NCBI RefSeq assembly: GCF_002102255.1
Contig: NZ_LQPH01000128.1
Coordinates: 19,836-83,835, forward strand
Source: Mycobacterium nebraskense
GTDB lineage: Bacteria; Actinomycetota; Actinomycetes; Mycobacteriales; Mycobacteriaceae
Length of the DNA: 64,000 nt
Reading direction: 5' to 3'
Shown: positions 9,760 through 17,723 of the stretch, piece by piece
Layout of the letters: each line of letters begins with the position of its first letter
Position numbering within the stretch: the stretch's first letter is position 1
Made by a program: the position numbers and the translations under genes
The notes under the pieces: model-generated
Databases searched by the model: none
What the model was told of the DNA's origin: nothing
The model's input: only the letters and a program-made list of their open reading frames with translations

Positions 9760-10547
9760 CCGACGCACCCGAGTCGCTGAGCCATCCCGCATACGGCAGG
9801 CTGCGGGCGGTCACCGACACTGCCTCGGTGCTGTTGGCCGACAACCCCGGATTGCTGACGCTCGAGGGCACCAACACCTGGGTGCTGCGCGGCAGGGGCA
9901 GCGACGAGTTGGTCGTCGTGGATCCCGGGCCGGACGACGACGAGCACGTCGCCCGGCTCGCCGAGTTGGGCCGCATCGCGCTGGTCCTGATCAGTCACCG
10001 GCACGGCGATCACACCGACGGCATCGACAAGCTGGTCGAGCGCACCGGCGCGACGGTGCGGTCGGCGGGCAGCGGATTCTTGCGCGGCCTTGGCGGCCAC
10101 CTCACCGACGGCGAGGTCATCGACGCGGCCGGCCTGAAGATCAAGGTGATGGCCACCCCCGGCCACACCGCCGACTCGCTGTCCTTCGTGCTTGATGATG
10201 CCGTGCTCACCGCGGACAGCGTGCTGGGCCGCGGGACCGCCGTCATAGATAAGGAAGACGGCAGTCTGGCCGACTACCTGGAATCGTTGCGCCGGCTGCG
10301 CGGGCTGGGCTCGCGCACGGTGCTGCCCGGTCACGGGCCGGACCTGGCCGACCTGGAGGCCGTCGCGTCCGGCTACCTGATGCACCGGCAGGAACGCCTG
10401 GAACAGGTGCGCGGGGCGTTGCGGGACATCGGCGACGACGCCACCGCACGCCAGGTCGTCGAACACGTCTATGTAGACGTCGACGAGAAACTCTGGGACG
10501 CGGCCGAATGGTCCGTTCAGGCGCAGCTGGACTATTTGCAGCGTTGA
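9756..10547 (+). CDS. metallo-beta-lactamase fold hydrolase (LACTB2-like)
   Basis: A 263-residue metallo-hydrolase matching Rv3677c. Zinc ligands are visible: HRHGDH at 81-86, His137 in TPGHT, Asp154 in TADSV and His193 in PGHG. After the metallo domain comes a winged-helix-like tail with KLWDAAEWSVQAQLDYL, as in LACTB2 and related RNases, so RNA or a small ester could be the substrate. The GTG start overlaps the ridA stop, giving a tightly coupled DUF4177-ridA-hydrolase operon that converges on crp. Confidence 0.86.
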   Translation: MTDAPESLSHPAYGRLRAVTDTASVLLADNPGLLTLEGTNTWVLRGRGSDELVVVDPGPDDDEHVARLAELGRIALVLISHRHGDHTDGIDKLVERTGATVRSAGSGFLRGLGGHLTDGEVIDAAGLKIKVMATPGHTADSLSFVLDDAVLTADSVLGRGTAVIDKEDGSLADYLESLRRLRGLGSRTVLPGHGPDLADLEAVASGYLMHRQERLEQVRGALRDIGDDATARQVVEHVYVDVDEKLWDAAEWSVQAQLDYLQR

Positions 10548-10629
10548 ACTCTCGCCGAAATCGACGCTAACGCGGAAAAGTTCGAGAGAACGTGCCGATA
10601 ACGTCGATCTCGACGCAATTCGCGCGCGC

Positions 10630-11304
10630 TTACCTCGCCCGGCGCGCCAGCCTTTCGGAGTCCGAAATCAGCACACTCTTGCCCTCCAGGCGGATCCAGC
10701 CGCGGTGGGCGAAATCGGCCAGCGCCTTGTTCACCGTCTCCCGGGAGGCGCCCACCAGCTGGGCGATCTCCTCCTGGGTCAGGTCGTGGGTGACCCGCAT
10801 CGCGCCACCCTCCTGGGTGCCGAAACGCTGGGCGAGCTGCAGCAGCTGCTTGGCCACCCGGCCGGGGACGTCGGTGAAGATGAGGTCGGCCAGATTGTTG
10901 TTGGTGCGGCGCAGCCGTCGGGCCAGCACCCGCAGCAGCTGCTCGGCGATCTCGGGACGATCAGCGATCCACGCCCGCAGCGCATCGCGGTCCATCGACA
11001 CCGCGCGCACCTCGGTGATGGTGGTCGCGCTGGAAGTCCGGGGGCCCGGGTCGAAAATGGACAACTCGCCGAACATGTCCGACGGGCCCATGATCGTCAG
11101 CAGGTTCTCCCGGCCGTCGGGTGAGCGACGGCCAATCTTGACCTTCCCCGAGACGATGATGTACAGCCGATCGCCCGGCTCGCCTTCGGCGAAGACCGTG
11201 TGCCCACGGGGAAAGTCGACGGGTTGCAGTTGCTTGGTCAGCGCTGCGATGGCGCCGGGCTCAACCCCTTGGAAGATTCCTGCCCTTGCCAGGATCTCGT
11301 CCAC
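10630..11304 (-). CDS. crp: cAMP receptor protein (CRP/FNR family global regulator)
   Basis: A 224-residue regulator almost identical in layout to M. tuberculosis Crp (Rv3676). The N-terminal cyclic-nucleotide domain has FGELSIF followed by RTSSATT, which bind the cAMP phosphate. The C-terminal helix-turn-helix is [20 protein letters not shown]. It senses cAMP made by cyclases such as the Rv3645 homologue in this window and controls respiration and persistence genes. The start is GTG at 11304, preceded by a purine stretch (GAAGAGG). Confidence 0.96.
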   Translation of the reverse strand: MDEILARAGIFQGVEPGAIAALTKQLQPVDFPRGHTVFAEGEPGDRLYIIVSGKVKIGRRSPDGRENLLTIMGPSDMFGELSIFDPGPRTSSATTITEVRAVSMDRDALRAWIADRPEIAEQLLRVLARRLRRTNNNLADLIFTDVPGRVAKQLLQLAQRFGTQEGGAMRVTHDLTQEEIAQLVGASRETVNKALADFAHRGWIRLEGKSVLISDSERLARRAR

Positions 11305-11399
11305 ATTGCCTCTTCAGATTTCCAATGATTGTGATACGGGCAGGTTAATCCCGTGCTCGCATGAGTCTAGCGGTAGGACATTTTGTCCAACGTGCAACG

Positions 11400-11795
11400 C
11401 TACACACGATTGACGTATCGAGTGGCCTTAAACTGCGGATTGATGCGCGCATGGGCGTGTATTCGCGTCGGCAATGTCAGCTCGCCATGGTCAACGAAGC
11501 TGGCGGCAAACGACGGCGCCGCGTGACGCGGCCCGGCGGTCAACCCGGCCAGCGCGGCCTCCGAAAGTTCCCGAGCCTCGCGCAGATGCAGGTATTCCAG
11601 CGCCTCCGGCATGCCTTCGCGAGCCAGCGTGTGGAGGTCGACGAACTCGGCCCGCTCGAAAAGCTCGGTGACCGCGATCATCGCGACGTCATCGCGGGCG
11701 AGCTCCCGTTCGAGCCGCCCCAAGCCGAGCGCCGCCAGCATCAGCAGCCCCGGAACGCAGGCCACCAGCAACCATGACACAAGGAGAGTAAACAT
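11400..11795 (-). CDS. small membrane protein (Rv3675-like)
   Basis: A 131-residue protein with one N-terminal membrane helix (TLLVSWLLVACVPGLLMLAALGL) and a soluble, charged remainder (AREGMPEALEYLHLREAREL). It matches the position of Rv3675. Function is unknown. ATG at 11795 is preferred; an in-frame TTG at 11804 would add three residues. It lies head to head with nth, and its 5' end overlaps a short plus-strand frame that has a strong ribosome binding site. Confidence 0.7.
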   Translation of the reverse strand: MFTLLVSWLLVACVPGLLMLAALGLGRLERELARDDVAMIAVTELFERAEFVDLHTLAREGMPEALEYLHLREARELSEAALAGLTAGPRHAAPSFAASFVDHGELTLPTRIHAHARINPQFKATRYVNRV

Positions 11796-11910
11796 GGCCT
11801 TCAATCAACACGAGGTCTCGGCGAGATCACGAAATCAGTACTCTGTCGTAGGTGACAGCGGCAAAGTCGTCCGGGCGCTCGAAGTCCACGTCAGCCACGC
11901 CGGGCGGTGA
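11794..11910 (+). CDS. candidate 38-aa small ORF overlapping the start of nth
   Basis: An ATG at 11794 follows a canonical Shine-Dalgarno (AAGGAG at 11781-11786, 7-nt spacer) and opens a 38-codon frame beginning [13 protein letters not shown]. It ends at 11910, 59 bp inside nth in another frame. The signal is better than any seen before the nth start, so it could be a leader peptide coupling translation into nth. No homologue is recognised and it may not be conserved. Confidence 0.35.
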   Translation: MAFNQHEVSARSRNQYSVVGDSGKVVRALEVHVSHAGR

Positions 11911-12649
11911 CGCCGCGCGGCGCTGGGCTGACGAGACCCGAGTCGGCTTGGTGCGACGGGCCCGCCGGATGAATCGGGCGCTGGCGCAGGCGTTTCCGGA
12001 CGCGCACTGCGAGCTCGACTTCACCACGCCGCTAGAGCTGACCGTCGCCACCATCCTTTCCGCGCAGAGCACCGACAAACGGGTGAACCTGACGACGCCG
12101 GCTTTGTTCAAGCGGTACCCCTCGGCGCTGGACTACGCGCAAGCCGACCGCGACGAACTGGAAACCCTCATCCGCCCGACGGGGTTCTTCCGGAACAAGG
12201 CGACCTCCCTCATCGGCCTCGGGCAGGCCCTGGTCGAACGGTTCGACGGCGAGGTGCCCTCCACCATGGAAGAACTCGTCACGCTGCCCGGCGTGGGCCG
12301 CAAGACCGCCAACGTCATCCTGGGCAACGCATTTGGGGTCCCCGGCATCACGGTCGACACCCACTTCGCACGGCTGCTGCACCGGTGGCGCTGGACCGCC
12401 GACAAGGACCCGGTCAAGATCGAGCGTGCGGCCGGCGAACTGATCGAACGCAGCGAGTGGACCATGTTGAGCCACCGCGTGATCTTCCACGGCCGCCGGG
12501 TGTGCCACGCCCGCAAGCCGGCCTGCGGTGTGTGCGTGGTGGCCAAGGACTGCCCCTCCTTCGGCCTCGGTCCCACCGAGCCGCTGCTGGCAGCGCCCCT
12601 GGTGCGGGGCCCGGAAACCGAGCACCTACTGGCCCTGGCCGGCCTGTAG
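11852..12649 (+). CDS. nth: endonuclease III (base excision repair)
   Basis: A 265-residue DNA glycosylase/AP lyase matching Rv3674c. The helix-hairpin-helix [10 protein letters not shown] carries catalytic Lys151, and Asp169 sits in ITVDTH. The 4Fe-4S cluster ligands are Cys218, Cys225, Cys228 and Cys234 (C-x6-C-x2-C-x5-C). It removes oxidised pyrimidines. The GTG at 11852 is the only convenient start, and the first 25 residues are low-complexity and probably dispensable. It leads an operon with the thioredoxin-like, Nudix and marP genes. Confidence 0.94.
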   Translation: MTAAKSSGRSKSTSATPGGDAARRWADETRVGLVRRARRMNRALAQAFPDAHCELDFTTPLELTVATILSAQSTDKRVNLTTPALFKRYPSALDYAQADRDELETLIRPTGFFRNKATSLIGLGQALVERFDGEVPSTMEELVTLPGVGRKTANVILGNAFGVPGITVDTHFARLLHRWRWTADKDPVKIERAAGELIERSEWTMLSHRVIFHGRRVCHARKPACGVCVVAKDCPSFGLGPTEPLLAAPLVRGPETEHLLALAGL

Positions 12650-12661
12650 ACGTCTACGACC

Positions 12662-13306
12662 TTGACGCGGACCACGCGCTGGACGATCGCCATCCTCGCG
12701 GTGGTGGCGGCACTGACCGCGGCCCTGGTGGCCCAGCTGCGCGATGATTCCGCGCCGACGAAACCCGGCAGCGCTGTGAACACGCCCGGCCGCGAACACC
12801 GCGACGCCGACACGGCGGCCGCGCTGGCGGGTCCGCGGCAGCGGGCCAACCTGGCGCCTTGTCCCGCCCCCGGCGACGGTCCCGGCCCCCAGGCGCTGCG
12901 CGGTGTCACGGCCGAATGCGCTGCGGACGGCTCGGTTGTCGACGTCGCCCGCGCGCTGGCCGGGCGCCGGGTCGTCCTCAACCTGTGGGCATATTGGTGC
13001 GCGCCGTGTGCGGCCGAACTGCCCGCGATGGCCGAGTATCAACGGCGCGCCGGGCCGGACGTGATGGTGGTGACCGTGCATCAGGACGAGAACGAGACGG
13101 CCGCGTTGCTGCGGCTGGCCGAACTGGGCGTTCGGCTGCCAACCCTGCAGGACGGCCGCCGTCGGGTCGCGGCGGCCCTGGGCGTCGTGAACGTGATGCC
13201 CGCGACGGTGGTTCTGCGGCCGGACGGTAGCGTTGCGCAGATGCTGCCGCGGGCTTTCGCCAGCGCCGACGAGATCGCTGCCGCGGTCGGAAATGACAAG
13301 GGATAA
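12662..13306 (+). CDS. membrane-anchored thioredoxin-like protein (Rv3673c-like)
   Basis: A 214-residue protein with an N-terminal membrane anchor (about 7-26) and an extracytoplasmic thioredoxin fold bearing Trp112-Cys113-Ala-Pro-Cys116 (WCAPC). Cis-proline lies in VMPATVV. It resembles TlpA/ResA-type reductases that act on exported or haem proteins. The TTG at 12662 is the start that retains the anchor. A 12-bp palindrome (GTAGACGTCTAC, 12646-12657) covers the nth stop just upstream. Confidence 0.87.
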   Translation: MTRTTRWTIAILAVVAALTAALVAQLRDDSAPTKPGSAVNTPGREHRDADTAAALAGPRQRANLAPCPAPGDGPGPQALRGVTAECAADGSVVDVARALAGRRVVLNLWAYWCAPCAAELPAMAEYQRRAGPDVMVVTVHQDENETAALLRLAELGVRLPTLQDGRRRVAAALGVVNVMPATVVLRPDGSVAQMLPRAFASADEIAAAVGNDKG

Positions 13307-13335
13307 GCCGAAAATTGGACCGACTGGAGCGCCCG

Positions 13336-14136
13336 GTGAGTGTTGGGGATACGTCCCCGCCTGCGCAAGGTGCGACTCCCGCCCGCTCGCACGGGACGGT
13401 TTCGCTGGCGCCCGACGACTCCCCGCCGTGGCTGCGTCCCCTGGTAGATAACGTCGCGCGGATGCCGGACGCGTACCGGCGCCGGCTACCGGCCGACGTG
13501 CTGGCGATGATCACCGGAATGCGCGGCAGCGGTCGCGAAGCCGCCGTCTTGGTGTTGTTCTCGGGACCTCCATCCGCACCGGCCGACGGTGGCGTCCCCG
13601 ACGATGCCGACTTGCTGGTCACCGTGCGGGCCTCGACGCTGCGCCACCACGCCGGCCAGGCGGCGTTTCCCGGCGGTGCGTCCGATCCCACCGATGAGGG
13701 CCCGGTGGCCACCGCCCTGCGCGAAGCCCAGGAGGAAACCGGGATCGACGTGTCCCGGTTGCGTCCCTTGGTCACGATGGAACGCACGTTCATTGCGCCG
13801 TCGCGGTTTCATGTCGTCCCGGTCTTGGCCTACTCGCCGGATCCCGGTCCGGTGACCGTCGTCAACGAGGCCGAAACCGCGATCGTGGCGCGAGTTCCGC
13901 TGCGCGCCTTTATCAACCCGGTCAACCGGCTGATGGTCTACCGGGGCGACCTCGGCCGCCGGTGGGCCGGACCGGCGTTTCTGCTGAACGAGATGCTGGT
14001 TTGGGGATTCACTGGCCAGGTGATCTGTGCCATGCTCGACGTCGCCGGCTGGGCCCAGCCCTGGGACACCACCGACGTCCGCGAGTTGGACGCGGCGATG
14101 GCGCTGGTCGGCGAGCAGGGTGGCTCCCCCCGATGA
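13336..14136 (+). CDS. Nudix hydrolase (CoA pyrophosphatase-like, Rv3672c-like)
   Basis: A 266-residue Nudix protein. The catalytic box runs from GGASDPTDEG to REAQEETGID, fitting GX5EX7REUXEEXGU. Upstream RHHAGQAAFPGG resembles the UPF0035 signature of CoA diphosphatases, which cut CoA into phosphopantetheine and ADP derivatives. The GTG at 13336 has GGAG at a good distance; a TTG at 13315 would give the 273 residues annotated in M. tuberculosis. The stop overlaps the marP start by 4 bp (ATGA). Confidence 0.88.
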   Translation: MSVGDTSPPAQGATPARSHGTVSLAPDDSPPWLRPLVDNVARMPDAYRRRLPADVLAMITGMRGSGREAAVLVLFSGPPSAPADGGVPDDADLLVTVRASTLRHHAGQAAFPGGASDPTDEGPVATALREAQEETGIDVSRLRPLVTMERTFIAPSRFHVVPVLAYSPDPGPVTVVNEAETAIVARVPLRAFINPVNRLMVYRGDLGRRWAGPAFLLNEMLVWGFTGQVICAMLDVAGWAQPWDTTDVRELDAAMALVGEQGGSPR

Positions 14137-15341
14137 ACATGAATTCGATGACCCCGTCGCAGTGGCTTGACGTGGCCGTGCTGTCGGTCGCCTTCATCGC
14201 GGCCGTCTCGGGCTGGCGTTCCGGCGCGCTGGGCTCGCTGCTGTCGTTCGTCGGCGTGTTGCTGGGCGCGATCGCGGGCGTGCTGCTGGCTCCCCACCTG
14301 GTCAGCCACATCGCCGCGCCCCGGGCCAAGCTGTTCGCCGCGCTGTTTCTGATCCTTGCGCTGGTCGTCATCGGTGAGGTCGCAGGGGTGGTGTTGGGAC
14401 GGGCGGTCCGCGGCGCGATCCGCAGCCGCAGCATCCGGACGGTCGACTCGTTCATCGGGGTGGGGGTCCAGGTGGTGGTGGTGCTGACCGCGGCCTGGTT
14501 GTTGGCGACACCGCTGACCCAGTCGAAGGACCAGCCGGAGCTGGCCGCCGCGGTCCGCGGCTCGCGGGTGCTGGCCCAGGTCAACGAGGTCGCCCCGCCG
14601 TGGCTGAAGACGGTGCCCAAGCGGTTGTCGGCCCTGCTGAACACCTCCGGCCTGCCCGCGGTGCTGGAGCCGTTCAGCCGCACTCCGGTGATTCCCGTCG
14701 CCTCGCCCGACCCCGCCCTGGCCAACAATCCGGTGGTGCAGGCCACCGCGCCGAGCGTCGTCAAGGTGCGCAGCCTGGCACCGAGCTGCCAGAAAGTGTT
14801 GGAGGGCAGTGGATTTGTGATCGCCCCCGACCGGGTGATGACCAACGCGCACGTGGTGGCCGGTTCCAACAGCGTGCAAATCTACGCCAGCGGCAGTCCG
14901 CTCGATGCCTCCGTCGTGTCCTATGATCCGTCGGTCGACATCGCCATCCTCGCCGTCCCCAACCTGCCGCCACAGCCATTGGCGTTCGCTCAGGCCGAGG
15001 CGAAAACCGGTACCAGCGTTGTGGTGCTGGGCTACCCGGGCGGCGGCAACTTCACCGCGACCCCGGCCCGCATCCGCGAGGTTATCAAACTCAGCGGCCC
15101 CGACATCTACCGCGATCCCGCGCCGGTCACCCGTGACGTCTACACCATCAGAGCCAATGTGGAGCAAGGCAATTCGGGCGGACCGTTGATCGACCTGGAT
15201 GGTCACGTGCTCGGCGTGGTGTTCGGCGCGGCCGTCGACGACCCCGACACCGGTTTCGTGTTGACGGCCGACGAGGTGGCCAGTCAGCTCACCAAAATCG
15301 GTGACAGCCAGCAGGTGACTACCGGGTCCTGCGTCAGCTGA
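14133..15341 (+). CDS. marP: membrane serine protease MarP (acid resistance)
   Basis: A 402-residue protease matching Rv3671c. Four hydrophobic N-terminal helices (about 10-130) anchor a periplasmic chymotrypsin-like domain with triad His240, Asp269 and Ser348 (EQGNSGGPL). Cys219 and the Cys near 400 match the disulfide that controls activity in the M. tuberculosis enzyme. MarP is needed for intrabacterial pH control in acid and acts on envelope targets such as RipA. It is translationally coupled to the Nudix gene and its 3' end overlaps the convergent epoxide hydrolase gene by 8 bp. Confidence 0.95.
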   Translation: MNMNSMTPSQWLDVAVLSVAFIAAVSGWRSGALGSLLSFVGVLLGAIAGVLLAPHLVSHIAAPRAKLFAALFLILALVVIGEVAGVVLGRAVRGAIRSRSIRTVDSFIGVGVQVVVVLTAAWLLATPLTQSKDQPELAAAVRGSRVLAQVNEVAPPWLKTVPKRLSALLNTSGLPAVLEPFSRTPVIPVASPDPALANNPVVQATAPSVVKVRSLAPSCQKVLEGSGFVIAPDRVMTNAHVVAGSNSVQIYASGSPLDASVVSYDPSVDIAILAVPNLPPQPLAFAQAEAKTGTSVVVLGYPGGGNFTATPARIREVIKLSGPDIYRDPAPVTRDVYTIRANVEQGNSGGPLIDLDGHVLGVVFGAAVDDPDTGFVLTADEVASQLTKIGDSQQVTTGSCVS

Positions 15342-16287
15342 CCACGTAGTCGAGGAACTTCATCAAGTGCCTGTTGATTTCCTCGGGCATCTCTTCATGG
15401 CTGAAATGCCCTGCGCCGGTGATGGATACGTAACGGCCCTGCGGGGCGTAACGCTGCGTCCGGTCGACCGGGTCGGCCAGCACGTAGGGATCGGCGTCGC
15501 CGCGCAGGTGTAGCAGCGGCACGCTGAGCTGCTGGCACATCGATTTCATGAATCGGCGGCCCTCGTCGCGCAGCTGACTGCGCACCGCCCAGCGCTGATA
15601 TTCCAGTGCGCAGTGCGCCGCCGACGGAATCTGGATGGCCGTCCGCAGGTAACCGATGGATTCGGAAAAGTCTTCGGATGCAAGCCATTTGGCGCAACTG
15701 CGGCTGCGGACCAGGCGCTCGATCTCGGCCGCGTTGTCACGGGTCAGCAAGCGCTCCGGCCAGGCCGGCAGCTGGTAGCGCAGCAACGTCGGCAACAGTG
15801 CGTATCCCTGGTCGCGCCGGGTCAGCGTGGACCGCCGCAGCGCCGCCGGGTGTGGCGAGCTGATCAGCGCGATGGCCGACACCAACCGGGCGTGCAGCAG
15901 CGCGGTGGCCCAGCAGGCCAGCCCGCCGTCGGCGTGACCGACCAGCGTCGCCGACGAGTGCCCCAGCGCGCGGATGAGGCCGGCCGTGTCGCCGGCGAGC
16001 GTCCAACCGTCGTAGCCGCGGGGCGGCTTGTCGCTGCCGCCGTAGCCGCGCAGGTCGACCGCCACCACCCGCGCCCCGGTCAGTCCCCGCAACTGATGGC
16101 GCCACGACCACCAGAACGAGCCGAAGCCGTGCAGCAACATCACCAATGGGCGGGCCGTCGGTGGTGCGGCCGTGTCCGCGCCGGCGGGCAGGGCCTCTAC
16201 GACATGGAACCGGATGCCGTTGGCGTGTACGTCCAAATGGCGCCAGGGCCCGTCGATGCGGGTTACCGACGGATCCGGCGGGGCCAT
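15334..16287 (-). CDS. ephE: epoxide hydrolase EphE (alpha/beta hydrolase)
   Basis: A 317-residue alpha/beta hydrolase matching Rv3670. The nucleophile elbow is VGHADGG with Asp120 in place of Ser, as in epoxide hydrolases. HGFGSFWW (53-60) forms the oxyanion region and GAGHFSHEE holds the catalytic His near 293. It likely opens epoxides on lipids or xenobiotics. The ATG directly follows the TAA of the upstream holin-like gene with no gap, so the two are co-transcribed. Confidence 0.87.
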   Translation of the reverse strand: MAPPDPSVTRIDGPWRHLDVHANGIRFHVVEALPAGADTAAPPTARPLVMLLHGFGSFWWSWRHQLRGLTGARVVAVDLRGYGGSDKPPRGYDGWTLAGDTAGLIRALGHSSATLVGHADGGLACWATALLHARLVSAIALISSPHPAALRRSTLTRRDQGYALLPTLLRYQLPAWPERLLTRDNAAEIERLVRSRSCAKWLASEDFSESIGYLRTAIQIPSAAHCALEYQRWAVRSQLRDEGRRFMKSMCQQLSVPLLHLRGDADPYVLADPVDRTQRYAPQGRYVSITGAGHFSHEEMPEEINRHLMKFLDYVVS

Positions 16288-16815
16288 TTACCAACCCGAT
16301 GGATCGGTTTCGGGCTTTTCGTGCCTGCCGCGCTCGGCGAGCTCCTTGGCCGCGCCCTGCGCCTTGTCGTGGCCCGGGGTGAGTGCGGTGCGTGTCTCCT
16401 TGACCGATTCGATGGTCTGCCGCGGCCCCCGGATCCGGCGCACCTTGAGGAAGCCCAGCAGGGCGAGCAGGGCCCCGACCACCACCTGGACCCCGAACAC
16501 GATCAGGAACGCCACCCAGCGCCACAGCCAAGTGTCGAGCAGCTCGGCGACGAAGAAGAAGAAAAAGAATGTGGAGTAGAACAGCACCACCAGCGCGGCG
16601 ATGAAGTACACGCTCCCGGTCAGGCCCTTTTTGACGTCCCGGGTGATCTCCGCCCGGGCCAGTTCGACCTCGGCGCGCACCAGCGTGGAGACCTGCGTGG
16701 TCGCGTCCTTGATCAGGTCGCCGATCGATGGCTCGGCGGGCCGGGCGTGCGGGTCGGTCAAGGGGATCGTGGTCAGGGTGCTGGGTACACCGTTCTTGCC
16801 ATCGGCTTTGCTCAC
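16288..16815 (-). CDS. actinobacterial holin-X/phage-holin-like membrane protein (Rv3669-like)
   Basis: A 175-residue protein with a charged N-terminus, an amphipathic stretch (SIGDLIKDATTQVSTLVRAE) and two membrane helices, the first containing six consecutive Phe (TFFFFFFVAELL). It belongs to the small holin-like family found near epoxide hydrolase genes in mycobacteria. Function is unknown; it may shape the membrane or assist export. GTG at 16815 is chosen because AGAGGGGA lies 7 nt before it; an upstream ATG at 16866 lacks such a site. Confidence 0.78.
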   Translation of the reverse strand: MSKADGKNGVPSTLTTIPLTDPHARPAEPSIGDLIKDATTQVSTLVRAEVELARAEITRDVKKGLTGSVYFIAALVVLFYSTFFFFFFVAELLDTWLWRWVAFLIVFGVQVVVGALLALLGFLKVRRIRGPRQTIESVKETRTALTPGHDKAQGAAKELAERGRHEKPETDPSGW

Positions 16816-17019
16816 AGACGGTCCCCTCTTTTCGTCATTGCCCGGCGCGCTGTCGTCGCGGTTCATGTTGCCATGCGGCGCCATCGCAGACGAGGCCAGC
16901 CGCAGACGGCGACGGGCCCGCGTCCGGGACGGCGCGTTGAGCACGGCGAGCGAGACGCCTGGCCGACTAGACTGGCCAAGCCGGTCGGAGATGTCCGGCC
17001 TGTCGATGGGAGTGGTGCT

Positions 17020-17718
17020 GTGCAGACGGCGCACAGGTGCTTCGTGGCGGCAACGGCGGCGGTGCTCTTGGTCCTGGTGGGTTGCCCCGCACGCGCCGCG
17101 GCCGCCGATGTCAGAATCCCGATGGGCGGCGGCGCCGGCATCGTCATCAATGGGGACACGATGTGCACCTTGACGACCATCGGGGGCGATGCCGCCGGTG
17201 AGCTGATCGGCTTCACCTCCGCGCACTGCGGCGGCCCCGGCGCGCAGGTCGCCGCCGAGGGCGCCGAAAATGCCGGTGTCCTGGGCACCATGGTGGCCGG
17301 CAACGACAACCTCGACTACGCGGTCATCAAGTTCGATCCCGCCAAGGTGACACCGACCGCCAACTACAACGGCTTCGCGATCAACGGCCTCGGCCCGGAT
17401 CCGGCCTTCGGCGAGATCGCCTGCAAGCAGGGCCGCACCACCGGAAACTCGTGCGGCGTCACCTGGGGGCCGGGCCAGGACCCGGGCACCATCGTCATGC
17501 AGGTCTGCGGCCAGCCGGGCGACTCCGGGGCGCCGGTGACCGTCAACAGCATGCTGGTCGGCATGATCCACGGGGCGTTCAGCGACAACCTGCCGACCTG
17601 CGTCATCAAGTACATCCCGCTGCACACGCCGGCCGTGGTCCAGTCGTTCAACGCGGTCCTGGCCGACGTCAACACCAAGCACCGGCCCGGCGCGGGCTTC
17701 ACGCCCCTACCGGCCTGA
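17020..17718 (+). CDS. secreted trypsin-like serine protease (Rv3668c-like)
   Basis: A 232-residue exported protease. A signal peptide (about 1-29, ending around ARAAAA) precedes an S1-type domain with His69 in TSAHCGG, Asp99 in NLDYAV and Ser169 in QPGDSGAP. Several Cys (49, 70, 135, 145, 163) could form disulfides. The GTG at 17020 gives exactly the length of Rv3668c. It stands alone, divergent from the holin-like gene and convergent with acs, 5 bp from its stop. Substrate unknown. Confidence 0.88.
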   Translation: MQTAHRCFVAATAAVLLVLVGCPARAAAADVRIPMGGGAGIVINGDTMCTLTTIGGDAAGELIGFTSAHCGGPGAQVAAEGAENAGVLGTMVAGNDNLDYAVIKFDPAKVTPTANYNGFAINGLGPDPAFGEIACKQGRTTGNSCGVTWGPGQDPGTIVMQVCGQPGDSGAPVTVNSMLVGMIHGAFSDNLPTCVIKYIPLHTPAVVQSFNAVLADVNTKHRPGAGFTPLPA

Positions 17719-17723
17719 GTCGG

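Noticed and set aside
10550..10595. CTCTCG/CGAGAG inverted repeat between the metallo-hydrolase and crp
   Set aside because: Stem of only 6 bp with a long loop and no T run; not a convincing terminator.
15613..17019. Upstream extension of the secreted protease frame
   Set aside because: Runs antisense through ephE and the holin-like gene; the GTG at 17020 with a signal peptide gives the family length.
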